Assembly: GCA_002440965.1 (NCBI GenBank)
Contig: DJWJ01000033.1
Coordinates: 1 to 64,000, forward strand
Origin: Candidatus Omnitrophica bacterium UBA6233
GTDB lineage: Bacteria > Omnitrophota > Gorgyraeia > Gygaellales > Profunditerraquicolaceae
Length of the DNA: 64,000 bases
Direction of reading: 5' to 3'
Below the pieces are notes generated by a model. The model made no database searches and had not been told where the DNA came from. It saw nothing but the letters and a program-made list of their open reading frames with translations. Below, piece after piece: positions 34,365 through 43,009 of the stretch. Made by a program: the position numbers and the translations under genes. The stretch's first letter is position 1, and every line of letters begins with the position of its first letter.

Positions 34365-36212
34365 CTATCTATTTTTTAACAATCTTTTCAATTCCTTCTT
34401 AGCAGGCGCTCCTTTAGAAGAAAAAATCTGCTGGTTATCTATAAGATATGTCGGTCCAAACATAATTTTGGACTCTTTGGCTAAACTGATATTATTTCTC
34501 AACAGAGCCAAACCTTCCTGGCCGCGGGCGCAGGATTTTATCTTATTTAAATCGATTTTGACAGCGCAATCATCCCACCAAGAGCTACCGATATTCTTAA
34601 CCCTGCAGGTAATATAATCCCAGAATCTATCCGGATAATATTTTTGAACGCAAACAGCGCGCAAATCCTCTTCTATCTCCGCGTCTCCATTCATAGTTTC
34701 AATCTTATTCCCATCCATAACGGCCAAGAAGTGCAGTGCCGGGTTGAATTCTCTAACCACATTCAAAACCTCAAGCGTATTTTTCCCGAAGAGACTTATG
34801 AATAAATCGAATTTCCCTTTAATGCCCTGACGGTTAACAAGATACCCTATTCCGGCAACTTCGGGTTTCAATAGATAAAAATTATCCCTCTCAATGAACT
34901 TAGTTTTCAATTTATCGAAATTTTCTTCTTTGAATATTTCTTTTCCTAAAAGAAATACCGGTAAGCCAATCGCTTTGGAATCCTCAAACAGTTTTGCAGC
35001 TTTTTTGTCCGGATAATATAAATATGAAGTCTCTAGGCCCGGAAATTGCTTTTTAAGAAAACTTATCGCTGGTTCAGGGTTGCAAACCAAACAGTCTTTA
35101 GTGGTAATAACCGTAAGATTGATTTTGGCCGCCTTACTGAATGAACACTCGGCATTATATAACCCGGGATTCCTGCAGATTCCGATAAAACCTTCTTTCT
35201 TGCATTCAGTAGCCGAAAAACAGCGCGGTAAGATAGAAAGAATAGAGGGTTCGTCGCCAATCTTATCCGAAAGCCTCAATTCTTCAACCTTGAATTTCTT
35301 TATCTTATCGCCTCTAATACCAAGCACGGCTTTTCCGAGCCGGCGGCCCTGCCAATTCGCACGCAGGATAACAGTATCCCCCGCCTTGCCAAATGAATCA
35401 CTAATAGTATTGCCTCGACCGTGTCCATCAATAAGAACAGAAATTCCCGGCACACCCCCGATAATCTTTAAATCCTCCTGTTCACCCAGGTTGCTTAAAA
35501 GGATAATCAGTTTGACTTTCTGCTTTTTCAATTCCCGGACTGACGATTCTACGGCCTGCTTAGGATCAATAAGTTTTAAATCCGGGCTTCTGCGTTCAGC
35601 CGCTAAATTCGTCAATCCTATAATACCAACCTTTATACCCGCCACATTCCTGACGACATAAGGTTTAACCGTGCCAAGGCTTAAATTCGAAGAGACGAAA
35701 TCTAATTTTGTTTTATTGATGTTCTCGCTCAAGAAATCTTTACCGAAATTGAATTCATCATTGCTTATATTTACCGCATCGTATTTCATTGATTCCATAG
35801 CAGAAAGGCTTATCTTCGCCCGCTGCATATCTAATTGTGTATTCTGCGTATTCTGGTCCAAAGGCCCTGCGCTAAAGAAATTCCCTGAATCCAAGACCAA
35901 AACATCAGGATATTCTTTTCTTAATTGTTTGATTAAAGTTGCCCGGCGGGCTACTCCGCCATCCGGTTCAACAGGACAATTACAATGGTAAAGCATAGCA
36001 TGCGTTTCACCGGTATAGATCAAGACCAACTCTTTATCTTTAGTGTAAACGGAGCTAATGATAAGCGCCAAAACACAAATAACAAATGAAATCCAAATGA
36101 CAAAATTCAAATGAGAAAACTTTTTATAGTTTTGACATTTTAGATTTGGATTCATTTTTCCTGCTTGTTCGGCAGAAGGAGAATTTGGGATTTGGAATTT
36201 GGGATTGTTCAT
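34365..36212 (-). CDS. Exported metallophosphoesterase-like / thioredoxin-fold fusion protein
   Basis: A 615-residue envelope protein. A membrane anchor or signal (about 35-54) is encoded by a family A repeat. Residues ~62-315 resemble 5'-nucleotidase/UshA-type metallophosphoesterases (LVLIYTGETHAML, VLDSGNFFSAG, LIDGHGRGN), but the usual NHE box reads NDE, so catalysis is doubtful. Residues ~360-440 look thioredoxin-like with a CLVC pair at 374-377. The last ~170 residues (CVQKYYPDRFWDYITC; GPTYLIDN with the cis-Pro loop) look like a DsbA/GILT-type fold without an N-terminal CxxC. ATG 36212 lies 2 bp after serA; ATG 36155 is an alternative start. Confidence 0.6.
   Translation of the reverse strand: MNNPKFQIPNSPSAEQAGKMNPNLKCQNYKKFSHLNFVIWISFVICVLALIISSVYTKDKELVLIYTGETHAMLYHCNCPVEPDGGVARRATLIKQLRKEYPDVLVLDSGNFFSAGPLDQNTQNTQLDMQRAKISLSAMESMKYDAVNISNDEFNFGKDFLSENINKTKLDFVSSNLSLGTVKPYVVRNVAGIKVGIIGLTNLAAERRSPDLKLIDPKQAVESSVRELKKQKVKLIILLSNLGEQEDLKIIGGVPGISVLIDGHGRGNTISDSFGKAGDTVILRANWQGRRLGKAVLGIRGDKIKKFKVEELRLSDKIGDEPSILSILPRCFSATECKKEGFIGICRNPGLYNAECSFSKAAKINLTVITTKDCLVCNPEPAISFLKKQFPGLETSYLYYPDKKAAKLFEDSKAIGLPVFLLGKEIFKEENFDKLKTKFIERDNFYLLKPEVAGIGYLVNRQGIKGKFDLFISLFGKNTLEVLNVVREFNPALHFLAVMDGNKIETMNGDAEIEEDLRAVCVQKYYPDRFWDYITCRVKNIGSSWWDDCAVKIDLNKIKSCARGQEGLALLRNNISLAKESKIMFGPTYLIDNQQIFSSKGAPAKKELKRLLKNR
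36070..36157. repeat. Family A repeat, copy 6, inside the phosphoesterase gene
   Basis: A shortened copy with arms AACAAATGAAATCCAAATGAC and TTTGACATTTTAGATTTGG. It is translated in frame as the hydrophobic N-terminal segment (HLNFVIWISFVICVLAL) of the metallophosphoesterase fusion. Confidence 0.75.
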
Positions 36213-36214
36213 AT

Positions 36215-37801
36215 TTATACTCTAATTCCTTTTATGGTCAGAATGTTTTCCAGTTTCTTGATTTTCCCGGCCAGCTCCGCCGATACCGGGCTATCTACGC
36301 TTAAAACGCTGATTGCCTTTCCTGCGGGTTTATCGCGGCCAAAAGTCATGGCAGCGATATTCACGCCATGCTTACCCAAAACCGTGCCCAAACTTCCGAT
36401 TAAACCGGGCCTATCCCAATTCTCGATATAGATCATTTCCCCGGTAGGATATAACTCCACGTAGTATTCGTCGATTTTAACGATCCTTGCCTGTTTATTG
36501 CCAGAGAGCGTGCCCCAAATTACCCTCGTCTCTTTATCGGTTTTCAAGGCCAACTTGATAAGATTGACAAATTCTTCTTCCTTAGAAGCTTTCCCTTCTT
36601 TGACCTTTATCCCCCGCTCTTTAGCCAAAGAAACCGCGTTAACAAAATTTACGGTTTCTTTCAGTATGGGGAAAAGTAAACCTTTGCAGACGGACATAGT
36701 CAGCGGGCTTAGATCATAAGCAGAAATTTCTCCGCTATAACTTATATCCAATTCCTGGAATCTACCTTCAACCAGTTGCGCCAAAAATAAACCGAGTTTC
36801 TCAGCTAAAACTATATGCGGATTAAGCACCTTGCACGCTTCGGGCTCGAGGCAGGGATAATTGGCGGCGTTACGTATTCCCTTGCCCAAAAGCGCGTCTC
36901 TCACAATTTCGGCTACTTCTATGGCGACATTAACCTGCGCCTCTTCAGTGGAAGCGCCTAAATGCGGCGTAACAATGACATTATCCAGTTTTAAAAGTTC
37001 GTTATCCGGGGCAACAGGTTCTTTTTCAAAAACATCGAAAGCGGCGCCGGCAATCTTGCCTTCCTTTATGGCTGCAATCAAAGCCTGCTCATCGATAATG
37101 CCGCCTCTTGCGCAATTAATAACCCGCGCGCCTTTTTTCATAATCTCAAATTGAGGTTGGGAAATCATATGTCTTGTTTCTTCGGTCAAAGGGGTATGCA
37201 CCGTGATATAATCAGAAGATTGTAACAACTCGTTAAGTTCAACTACTTTTATACCGAGAGATTCGGCAATCTCTTTCGATAAAAACGGGTCATAAACCAA
37301 AACCGACATCCCGAAAGATATAGCCCGTTTAGCCACTTCTTTGCCAATCCTGCCGAAACCAACTATACCCAGCGTCTTGGCGTAAAGCTCAACGCCCATG
37401 AATTTCGAACGTTTCCATTCACCCTTTTTGGTAGAGGCAGTTGCCTGCGGTATGTTTCTAGATAAAGCGAGAATCATACTGAACGCGTGTTCCGCCGTTG
37501 AAATGGTATTGCCTGCGGGAGTATTCATGACAATGATACCTTTTTGCGTCGCAGCTGCCAAATCAACATTATCCAGCCCGACACCTGCGCGGCCGATAAC
37601 CTTAAGCTTACTTGCGGCATCAATTATATCTTTGGTAACTTTGGTAGCGCTCCTGACCAAAAGGGCATCGTAATCCTTGATAATCTCCTTTAATCCGTCG
37701 GGTTTTAGTTCTGTCTTTATATCAGTTTGAAATTCTTTTACATCTTTGAGAATTTTCAAGCCCTCATCGGACAAAGCGTCACTAACTAAAATTTTAATCA
37801 T
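36215..37801 (-). CDS. serA: D-3-phosphoglycerate dehydrogenase
   Basis: First enzyme of serine synthesis. The 528-residue long form has VRSATKVTKDIIDAA, the NAD motif LGIVGFGRIGKEVAKRA, NCARGGIIDEQAL, VIVTPHLGASTEEAQ (catalytic His), an intervening domain, and a C-terminal ACT domain (IYIENWDRPGLIGSLGTVLG). Ten bp downstream of the class V aminotransferase gene, which likely supplies the next pathway step. Confidence 0.97.
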   Translation of the reverse strand: MIKILVSDALSDEGLKILKDVKEFQTDIKTELKPDGLKEIIKDYDALLVRSATKVTKDIIDAASKLKVIGRAGVGLDNVDLAAATQKGIIVMNTPAGNTISTAEHAFSMILALSRNIPQATASTKKGEWKRSKFMGVELYAKTLGIVGFGRIGKEVAKRAISFGMSVLVYDPFLSKEIAESLGIKVVELNELLQSSDYITVHTPLTEETRHMISQPQFEIMKKGARVINCARGGIIDEQALIAAIKEGKIAGAAFDVFEKEPVAPDNELLKLDNVIVTPHLGASTEEAQVNVAIEVAEIVRDALLGKGIRNAANYPCLEPEACKVLNPHIVLAEKLGLFLAQLVEGRFQELDISYSGEISAYDLSPLTMSVCKGLLFPILKETVNFVNAVSLAKERGIKVKEGKASKEEEFVNLIKLALKTDKETRVIWGTLSGNKQARIVKIDEYYVELYPTGEMIYIENWDRPGLIGSLGTVLGKHGVNIAAMTFGRDKPAGKAISVLSVDSPVSAELAGKIKKLENILTIKGIRV

Positions 37802-37811
37802 AGCCTGCTCC

Positions 37812-38948
37812 TTATTTCAAAAAAATCTCTTCTGCCGCCCTTATGCCTGTGCCCATCTGGAATTTATAACCCATCTGCGTTAAAACTTTTTCCAAACAGG
37901 AAATCCCAATGACTATATCAAACTCCTCGATAAAACCCATATGCGCGAATCTGAAAACTTTGCCTTTTAATTCATCCTGTCCTCCGGCTATTGTAACGCC
38001 GTAGGTATCACGCATGGTTTTAACCAGTTTTTCTCCATCAAACCCGGCAGGGACCTTAACCGAAGTTACTACATCCGAACCCGATTCTGGAGCGAATAAT
38101 TCCAACCCTAATGCCTTTACTGCCGCTCTTGTCGCATCCGCTAATTTTCTATGACGGTTAAAAACTACATCCAGCCCATCCTGACGGATCAACTTAAGCG
38201 CCTCATTAAGCGCAATCACCAAAGTAATGGCTGGAGTAAAAGGCGTATCGGTTTTATCCAAAGCCTTTTTGGCTTTTCTTAAATCAAAATAATATCTGGG
38301 GCTCTTGGAATTTTCAACCAGCTTAGCTGCCTTGAGGCTAACTGAAATAAAACTCAATCCCGGAGGAAGCATCAATCCTTTTTGCGAACCGCTGACAACC
38401 ACATCGCAGGCCCATTCGTCAGTTTTTAAATCAACCGCGCCTAATGAACTTATTGCATCAACCACTAATACGGCTTCCGTATTTTTTACGGCCTTTCCGA
38501 TAGCCGCAATATCGTTCAACACGCCGGTCGAAGTTTCACACTGAGTGGTAAATACCGCTTTAATCTTGGGGTTAGCTTTTAATTTTTTTTCTATATCCAA
38601 AGGATTAACCGCCTTCCCCCATTTTACATCGATTACTTCAACGGTTATCCCATAAGCCTTGCAAATCTCAGTCCATCTTTCGCCAAATTTACCACCTTGA
38701 ACAACCAAAGCAGTATCACCGGCTGACAACAGGTTGATTACCGCTGCCTCCATTGCTCCGGTACCGGAAGAAGTAAGGATAAAAACGTCGTTATTGGTCT
38801 GAAAAACATATTTCAATCCTTCAACCGCTTCTTTCAACATCGCCTGAAACTGCGGAGTCCGGTGATGAATTATGGGACGAGCCATCGACTCCATTACCTG
38901 CGGAGGTAAAGGTGTCGGTCCGGGAGTCAATAAATAGTTCTTTCTCAT
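37812..38948 (-). CDS. Class V aminotransferase (serine-pyruvate/alanine-glyoxylate type)
   Basis: PLP-dependent enzyme. The 378-residue protein has NYLLTPGPTPLPPQV, ILTSSGTGAMEAA, LVVDAISSLGAVDL and the PLP-lysine motif SGSQKGLMLPPGL. In several thermophiles and anaerobes this family, placed next to serA, acts as the phosphoserine aminotransferase, and the operon supports that here. An AGGAGG lies eight bases before the ATG. Confidence 0.9.
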   Translation of the reverse strand: MRKNYLLTPGPTPLPPQVMESMARPIIHHRTPQFQAMLKEAVEGLKYVFQTNNDVFILTSSGTGAMEAAVINLLSAGDTALVVQGGKFGERWTEICKAYGITVEVIDVKWGKAVNPLDIEKKLKANPKIKAVFTTQCETSTGVLNDIAAIGKAVKNTEAVLVVDAISSLGAVDLKTDEWACDVVVSGSQKGLMLPPGLSFISVSLKAAKLVENSKSPRYYFDLRKAKKALDKTDTPFTPAITLVIALNEALKLIRQDGLDVVFNRHRKLADATRAAVKALGLELFAPESGSDVVTSVKVPAGFDGEKLVKTMRDTYGVTIAGGQDELKGKVFRFAHMGFIEEFDIVIGISCLEKVLTQMGYKFQMGTGIRAAEEIFLK

Positions 38949-38956
38949 GCGTGAAT

Positions 38957-38962
38957 CCTCCT
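38957..38962 (-). promoter_or_regulatory. Perfect Shine-Dalgarno of the class V aminotransferase gene
   Basis: AGGAGG on the minus strand, eight bases ahead of ATG 38948. Confidence 0.7.
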
Positions 38963-39030
38963 AGTTGGTTACTTTAAACTAAAAAGTCTGAATGCAAAAG
39001 TCAAAATCACAAGTCAAAAAGCAAAACTGT

Positions 39031-39160
39031 TAATATCAAAGCTCGGAGACCAAAATTCAAAATAAATCTAAATGACAAAGACCCAATGCCAAAACCTTGG
39101 TTTTGATATTTGAGCTTGGGGATTTATTTTGGATTTCGAATTTTGTCATTTGTCACTACA
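39031..39160. repeat. Family A palindromic repeat, copy 7
   Basis: Left arm has CCAAAATTCAAAATAAATC, centre CCTTGGTTTTGATATTTG, right arm GATTTATTTTGGATTTCG ending GTCATTTGTCACT. A CAAAAGTCAAAATCACAAGTC-type module lies left of it (38985-39030). Together they fill the clpP-aminotransferase gap. Confidence 0.85.
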
Positions 39161-39181
39161 CTTTTTTACTTTTGCTATATT

Positions 39182-39793
39182 TTATTTCTTTTTTTCCTGC
39201 GGTAAAATTACTTCATCAACCAAACCATAGGCTTTGGCTTCATCAGCGGACATAAAATAATCCCTATCCGTATCTTTTTTCACTTTTTCAATCGACTGTC
39301 CCGTATGATGGGCAATTATCTCATTAATCTTGTCCCGCATTCTTAAAATTTCCTGGGCATGGCGCGAAATATCTTCTGCTTGTCCTTGCACGCCTCCCCA
39401 TGGCTGATGAATCATAATCCTTGAATTAGGAAGGGCCTGACGTTTTCCTTTTGTTCCAGCGAGTAAAAGCAAAGCCCCCATACTGGAAGCCTGCCCCACG
39501 CAATAAGTAGCTATATCACATTTGACAAATTGCATAGTATCATAAATGGCCAACCCGGCAGTAACTGAACCCCCCGGAGAATTTATATAAACGTTTATAT
39601 CTTTGTTCACATCTTCCATCTGCAAAAACAGTATCTGGGCAATGATTAAATTAGCCACATAATCATCAATAGGAGTCCCGATAAAAAGAATACGATCCTT
39701 AAGCAGTCTAGAGTAAATATCATAAGCCCGTTCATAGCCTCTGGCGGTCTGTTCGATTACCATCGGCACTAAAGTCTGATTTTTAATCTCCAT
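39182..39793 (-). CDS. clpP: ATP-dependent Clp protease proteolytic subunit
   Basis: Serine protease of the ClpXP/ClpAP machine. The triad is visible: Ser in VGQASSMGALLL, His in SRIMIHQPWGG and Asp in KDTDRDYFMSADEA. I start at ATG 39793, five bases after a perfect AAGGAGG, giving 203 residues; a GTG six bases upstream would sit directly on the Shine-Dalgarno. No clpX in the window; the trigger factor gene is upstream, the common tig-clpP order. Confidence 0.96.
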   Translation of the reverse strand: MEIKNQTLVPMVIEQTARGYERAYDIYSRLLKDRILFIGTPIDDYVANLIIAQILFLQMEDVNKDINVYINSPGGSVTAGLAIYDTMQFVKCDIATYCVGQASSMGALLLLAGTKGKRQALPNSRIMIHQPWGGVQGQAEDISRHAQEILRMRDKINEIIAHHTGQSIEKVKKDTDRDYFMSADEAKAYGLVDEVILPQEKKK

Positions 39794-39825
39794 ACCCACC
39801 TCCTTATGTTATATTAATGCCTAAA

Positions 39826-39926
39826 AAGTCCAAGCTTCAATGACGATTCAAATCCCAAGCTCCAATTTTATATATTGAATCATTGGGATTTTATTCGACA
39901 TTGGGATTTGGTGATTGGACATTAGT
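39826..39926. repeat. Family B repeat, intact copy (tig-clpP gap)
   Basis: Contains CAATGACGATTCAAATCCCA, the centre TATATTGAATCATTGGGATT and TCGACATTGGGATTTGG, ending GATTGGACATT. It matches 12549-12668 in inverted orientation but lacks the CCTGCC hairpin found there. No gene in this 132-bp gap. Confidence 0.75.
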
Positions 39927-39931
39927 ATATA

Positions 39932-40813
39932 TTATTTTGTATCTACGCGCCAATTAGCTTCTCTCAACAAAAATTCCATTACCCTGCGCGGCATATGATC
40001 GTCGGAAGCGATATTCTCTTTCTTGGCTATCGCTGCCAGAACCAAATAAATTCTTACCTGCTTAACTGCTTCCGGCTCAAGTTCTTCGCGCATTTTTTTA
40101 TCCTGTTCTTCTATCTTATCACGCGGAACTCCTTTTATGGCTAAATCTACCTTAGCCTGGCGAAGCATATCTTCCAATTGCCGCTTAACCAAACCCTGAG
40201 GAGATTTAAAATCCACGCCCTTAATCAGGTTCTCGACAATTTCAGTTTCGATTTTCTGGCGTTCAGCATTTTCCTTCTGGATAAAAATCTGTTTCTCTAG
40301 GATTTTCTCCAGTTCCCCCAGATTCGGATACCCTAAAGATTTGGCAAGGTTATCATCTATACTGTCAATCTTGCGCGATTCCTTTAATGCGTCAATTGCG
40401 CGCTTAACTTCATCAGAAGCGACGCTTACGCTTTTATATTCAATCTTAATCCCCCTATAATCCTTAGCCTCAATCTCCGGGCTAACCTCTACTTTAGCCT
40501 TAAAAGAAAGAGACTCGCGTTCAAGCTTTACTTCGGATATTTCAGGAAGCTCGATGACATCCAGCCCTTCTTTGTTAATCGCGTCATTATAAATATCCGG
40601 AACCAGCTCTTTCAGCACCTGTTCGTGAGCAACAGCGGCATAATTTTTCTCCAAGATGTCGCGCGGGGCATGCCCGGGGCGAAAACCCGGGATTTTAGCT
40701 TCCTGCCCTATACGTTTGAAAACTTCCTCAAATTTATTTTTTACTACATCTCCGTTAATTTCAATATTAAGTTCTCTTATGTTGCTTTCCAGTTTCTTTA
40801 CCTCTGTTTTCAT
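39932..40813 (-). CDS. tig: Trigger factor lacking the PPIase domain
   Basis: Ribosome-bound chaperone. The 293-residue protein has the ribosome-docking motif GFRPGHAPRDILEK (about 43-56) in a normal N-terminal domain and a C-terminal SurA-like helical domain. Typical trigger factors are ~430 residues with an FKBP prolyl isomerase domain in the middle; here the strand after VASDEVKRAIDALKES leads directly into the helical part, so the FKBP domain is absent. GGGAG precedes the ATG. Upstream of clpP. Confidence 0.9.
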   Translation of the reverse strand: MKTEVKKLESNIRELNIEINGDVVKNKFEEVFKRIGQEAKIPGFRPGHAPRDILEKNYAAVAHEQVLKELVPDIYNDAINKEGLDVIELPEISEVKLERESLSFKAKVEVSPEIEAKDYRGIKIEYKSVSVASDEVKRAIDALKESRKIDSIDDNLAKSLGYPNLGELEKILEKQIFIQKENAERQKIETEIVENLIKGVDFKSPQGLVKRQLEDMLRQAKVDLAIKGVPRDKIEEQDKKMREELEPEAVKQVRIYLVLAAIAKKENIASDDHMPRRVMEFLLREANWRVDTK

Positions 40814-40863
40814 TTCTCCCTTTCTTAGTTGAGATTCCTAGTTACAGCGAATCCAATCCTCAC

Positions 40864-41586
40864 TCACATTCTGAATTTTTCGCCCAGATAAATCGAACGG
40901 GCTTGCGCGTTGTTAATAAGTTCTTCGGCTGTGCCTGAAATAAGGATCTTACCGTCAGCAATTAAATATGCCCTATCGGTTATTGAAAGCGTCTCTCTCA
41001 CATTATGATCCGTAAGCAAAATCCCCAGCCCTTTTTCTCTTAATTCCTTGATAATCTCCTGCGCCTCATTAACCACAATCGGGTCAATCCCGGAAAACGG
41101 CTCATCCAGAAGTATAAAAGACGGATTAGTTACCAGGGCCCGGGTAATCTCTAAACGCCTGCGTTCGCCGCCGGATAAAGTAAAAGCCTTGGATTTGGCA
41201 AGATGGGCTATATTCAATTCATTAAGCAGACTCTCAAGGCGTTTTCTTCTCTCGGTCTTTCCTATGGGAAGAGTTTCCAGGATCGCCATGATATTTTCTT
41301 CAACTGTAAGTTTACGGAATATCGAGGCTTCCTGCGACAAATAGCCTATCCCGAAATGCGCGCGCTCATGGATAGACAAATTGGTTATATCATAATTATC
41401 AAAAACAATCTTTCCGCGGTTCGGAGGGATAATCCCTACCACCATATAGAAAGTAGTGGTTTTACCGGCGCCGTTTGGCCCGAGGAGCCCGACGATTTCT
41501 CCGCGTTTTACCAAAAGGTCTACGCCCTTGACTACCTCTCTGCCGCCGTAAGACTTGCTTAAACCTTTAATTTCTAAAAGATGCAT
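40864..41586 (-). CDS. lptB: LPS export ABC transporter ATP-binding protein
   Basis: ATPase driving LPS transport through the Lpt bridge. The ~240-residue protein has Walker A LLGPNGAGKTTTFYMVVG, signature LSGGERRRLEITRAL, Walker B FILLDEPFSGIDPI and the H-loop LLTDHNVRETL; the FSGIDP segment is the LptB hallmark. I start at ATG 41586 rather than the TTG at 41595. The start overlaps the end of the LptC-LptA gene by ~20 bp. Confidence 0.95.
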   Translation of the reverse strand: MHLLEIKGLSKSYGGREVVKGVDLLVKRGEIVGLLGPNGAGKTTTFYMVVGIIPPNRGKIVFDNYDITNLSIHERAHFGIGYLSQEASIFRKLTVEENIMAILETLPIGKTERRKRLESLLNELNIAHLAKSKAFTLSGGERRRLEITRALVTNPSFILLDEPFSGIDPIVVNEAQEIIKELREKGLGILLTDHNVRETLSITDRAYLIADGKILISGTAEELINNAQARSIYLGEKFRM

Positions 41587-42475
41587 TTTCAACAATATCC
41601 TTTGTGGAATAGAAAACCAGCTTCGGCCTTCCGATTAAAACTATTTTTCGGTCGCTGGCCGTATACACCGCCTCTTCGCTAAAAGACGTATTCTCTCCGC
41701 GGACAATCTTAACATTCCCCTTAGCCACAATCTTATCTATCTTATTGTTGCCCATCGGCTCCGGGGTTTTATTTGCCAATTTTGTATCCTTACCCGCGCT
41801 AAAATAAAGATACATCGTATCACTATATATCTGAGAATCGGATCTTTCCACTAAAACATTCTTGCTAAATGTAGCGATATTCTTTTCATAATCTATTTCC
41901 AGCGAGCCATCGCAAGTAATGGTGATTTTTTCTTTTATTCCTAAGCCTTCGGGGTTAGTTGTTGTTTTTGTCGTCGGATTTATATCCACCTTAACATCTT
42001 TATTCAACGCCAGTTTTTTCAGGTTCATCTGGCCGTTGGCGCCGGTGCCGACGATATTCATATTGTCTCTGGCTATATTTACCTTATCTTTGGTAGTTAC
42101 CAACTGCTTGTTCCTGTCCCAATCCATGGAATCGGTAGTAAGCTTGGCTCCTTTTGATGTAGTAATGACCACATCCTTTTCCAAATGCACTTTACCGTCT
42201 TTTTTGTTGAAATTTCCGGTTTTCGCCGTAAGGTTCACATTTTCATCTTTGCCGTATAAATTACCGTCTACGTCTTTTAATTTAACTTCTTCCGTGAATA
42301 TATCCGCTGACTTACCGGAAAGATCCCAGCTTTTTTTACCCTTATCTCCGTAACCAGCGAGGGAAAAACCGTTAATCTGCTGGTCGGATTCCTGACTCTC
42401 GACAGTATCGGCAAAAACAGGCGCGCAGAACAAAAAAACCAATATAAAGGATAAACAACCTTCCTTAAGCTTCAT
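41567..42475 (-). CDS. LptC-LptA fusion protein (LPS transport bridge)
   Basis: A 302-residue periplasmic protein with a signal peptide (1-22, ending VFADT). Residues ~30-150 have the LptC pattern: INGFSLAGYGDKGKKSWDLSG, then repeated strands with DGKVHLEKDVVITTSKGAKL and TTDSMDWDRN. Residues ~175-300 follow the OstA/LptA pattern: ITCDGSLEIDYEKNIATF, SDTMYLYF and FSEEAVYTASDRKIVL. The two bridge components are normally separate proteins. It sits in the canonical kdsC-lptC-lptA-lptB location as a single gene. Confidence 0.8.
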   Translation of the reverse strand: MKLKEGCLSFILVFLFCAPVFADTVESQESDQQINGFSLAGYGDKGKKSWDLSGKSADIFTEEVKLKDVDGNLYGKDENVNLTAKTGNFNKKDGKVHLEKDVVITTSKGAKLTTDSMDWDRNKQLVTTKDKVNIARDNMNIVGTGANGQMNLKKLALNKDVKVDINPTTKTTTNPEGLGIKEKITITCDGSLEIDYEKNIATFSKNVLVERSDSQIYSDTMYLYFSAGKDTKLANKTPEPMGNNKIDKIVAKGNVKIVRGENTSFSEEAVYTASDRKIVLIGRPKLVFYSTKDIVENASFRN

Positions 42476-43007
42476 AAAATCTGATAACCTCTCCCCATTT
42501 ACCCTGCGATTTGAGGATTAGCTCAGCAATCTCGCGCACAGCGCCCCTTCCGCCATGCCTGACGGTAATGTAACTGGCAGCCTGTTTTATTTCAGGGCAA
42601 GCATTAAATACCGCGATTGGCAAACCCACGATTCTCATCAAACCCAAATCTACCAAATCGTCTCCTACAAAACAAACTTCTTCGCGAGTTACCTTATATT
42701 TCTTCATAATCTTTCCCAATATCGCGCTTTTGGGAGAAACATCTGTGTAAACTTCGGTCACCCGCATATCCTTAGCCCTGGGTATAATAGCCCTTGAACT
42801 TTTAGCGGTAACGATAACTGTTTTTATCCCGGCTTTACTCAATGCATAAACTCCCAAACCATCGTGGACATCAAAAAACTTCGAGTCCCTCCCCTTAGAA
42901 TCATAAATGATTCTACCGTCTGTTAAAACCCCGTCTACGTCAAGCAGGAGGACTTTTATCTTACTGGCGCGGACATCCAACTCTTGTTTAAATGTATCAC
43001 TGGACAT
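42465..43007 (-). CDS. kdsC: 3-deoxy-D-manno-octulosonate 8-phosphate phosphatase
   Basis: HAD-type phosphatase that dephosphorylates Kdo-8-P. The 180-residue protein has motif I LLLDVDGVLTDG, motif II IVTAKSS, Lys in motif III and motif IV CFVGDDLVDLGLMRIVG; no cap domain, as in the tetrameric KdsC family. Overlaps the LptC-LptA gene by 11 bp and follows kdsD by 2 bp. Confidence 0.95.
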   Translation of the reverse strand: MSSDTFKQELDVRASKIKVLLLDVDGVLTDGRIIYDSKGRDSKFFDVHDGLGVYALSKAGIKTVIVTAKSSRAIIPRAKDMRVTEVYTDVSPKSAILGKIMKKYKVTREEVCFVGDDLVDLGLMRIVGLPIAVFNACPEIKQAASYITVRHGGRGAVREIAELILKSQGKWGEVIRFYEA

Positions 43008-43009
43008 TT

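Noticed and set aside
41919..42353. Long plus-strand ORF (144 codons) opposite the LptC-LptA gene
   Set aside because: It is an antisense shadow of a well-supported gene, with no motif of its own; the same applies to the other plus-strand ORFs except the fragment at 3-230.
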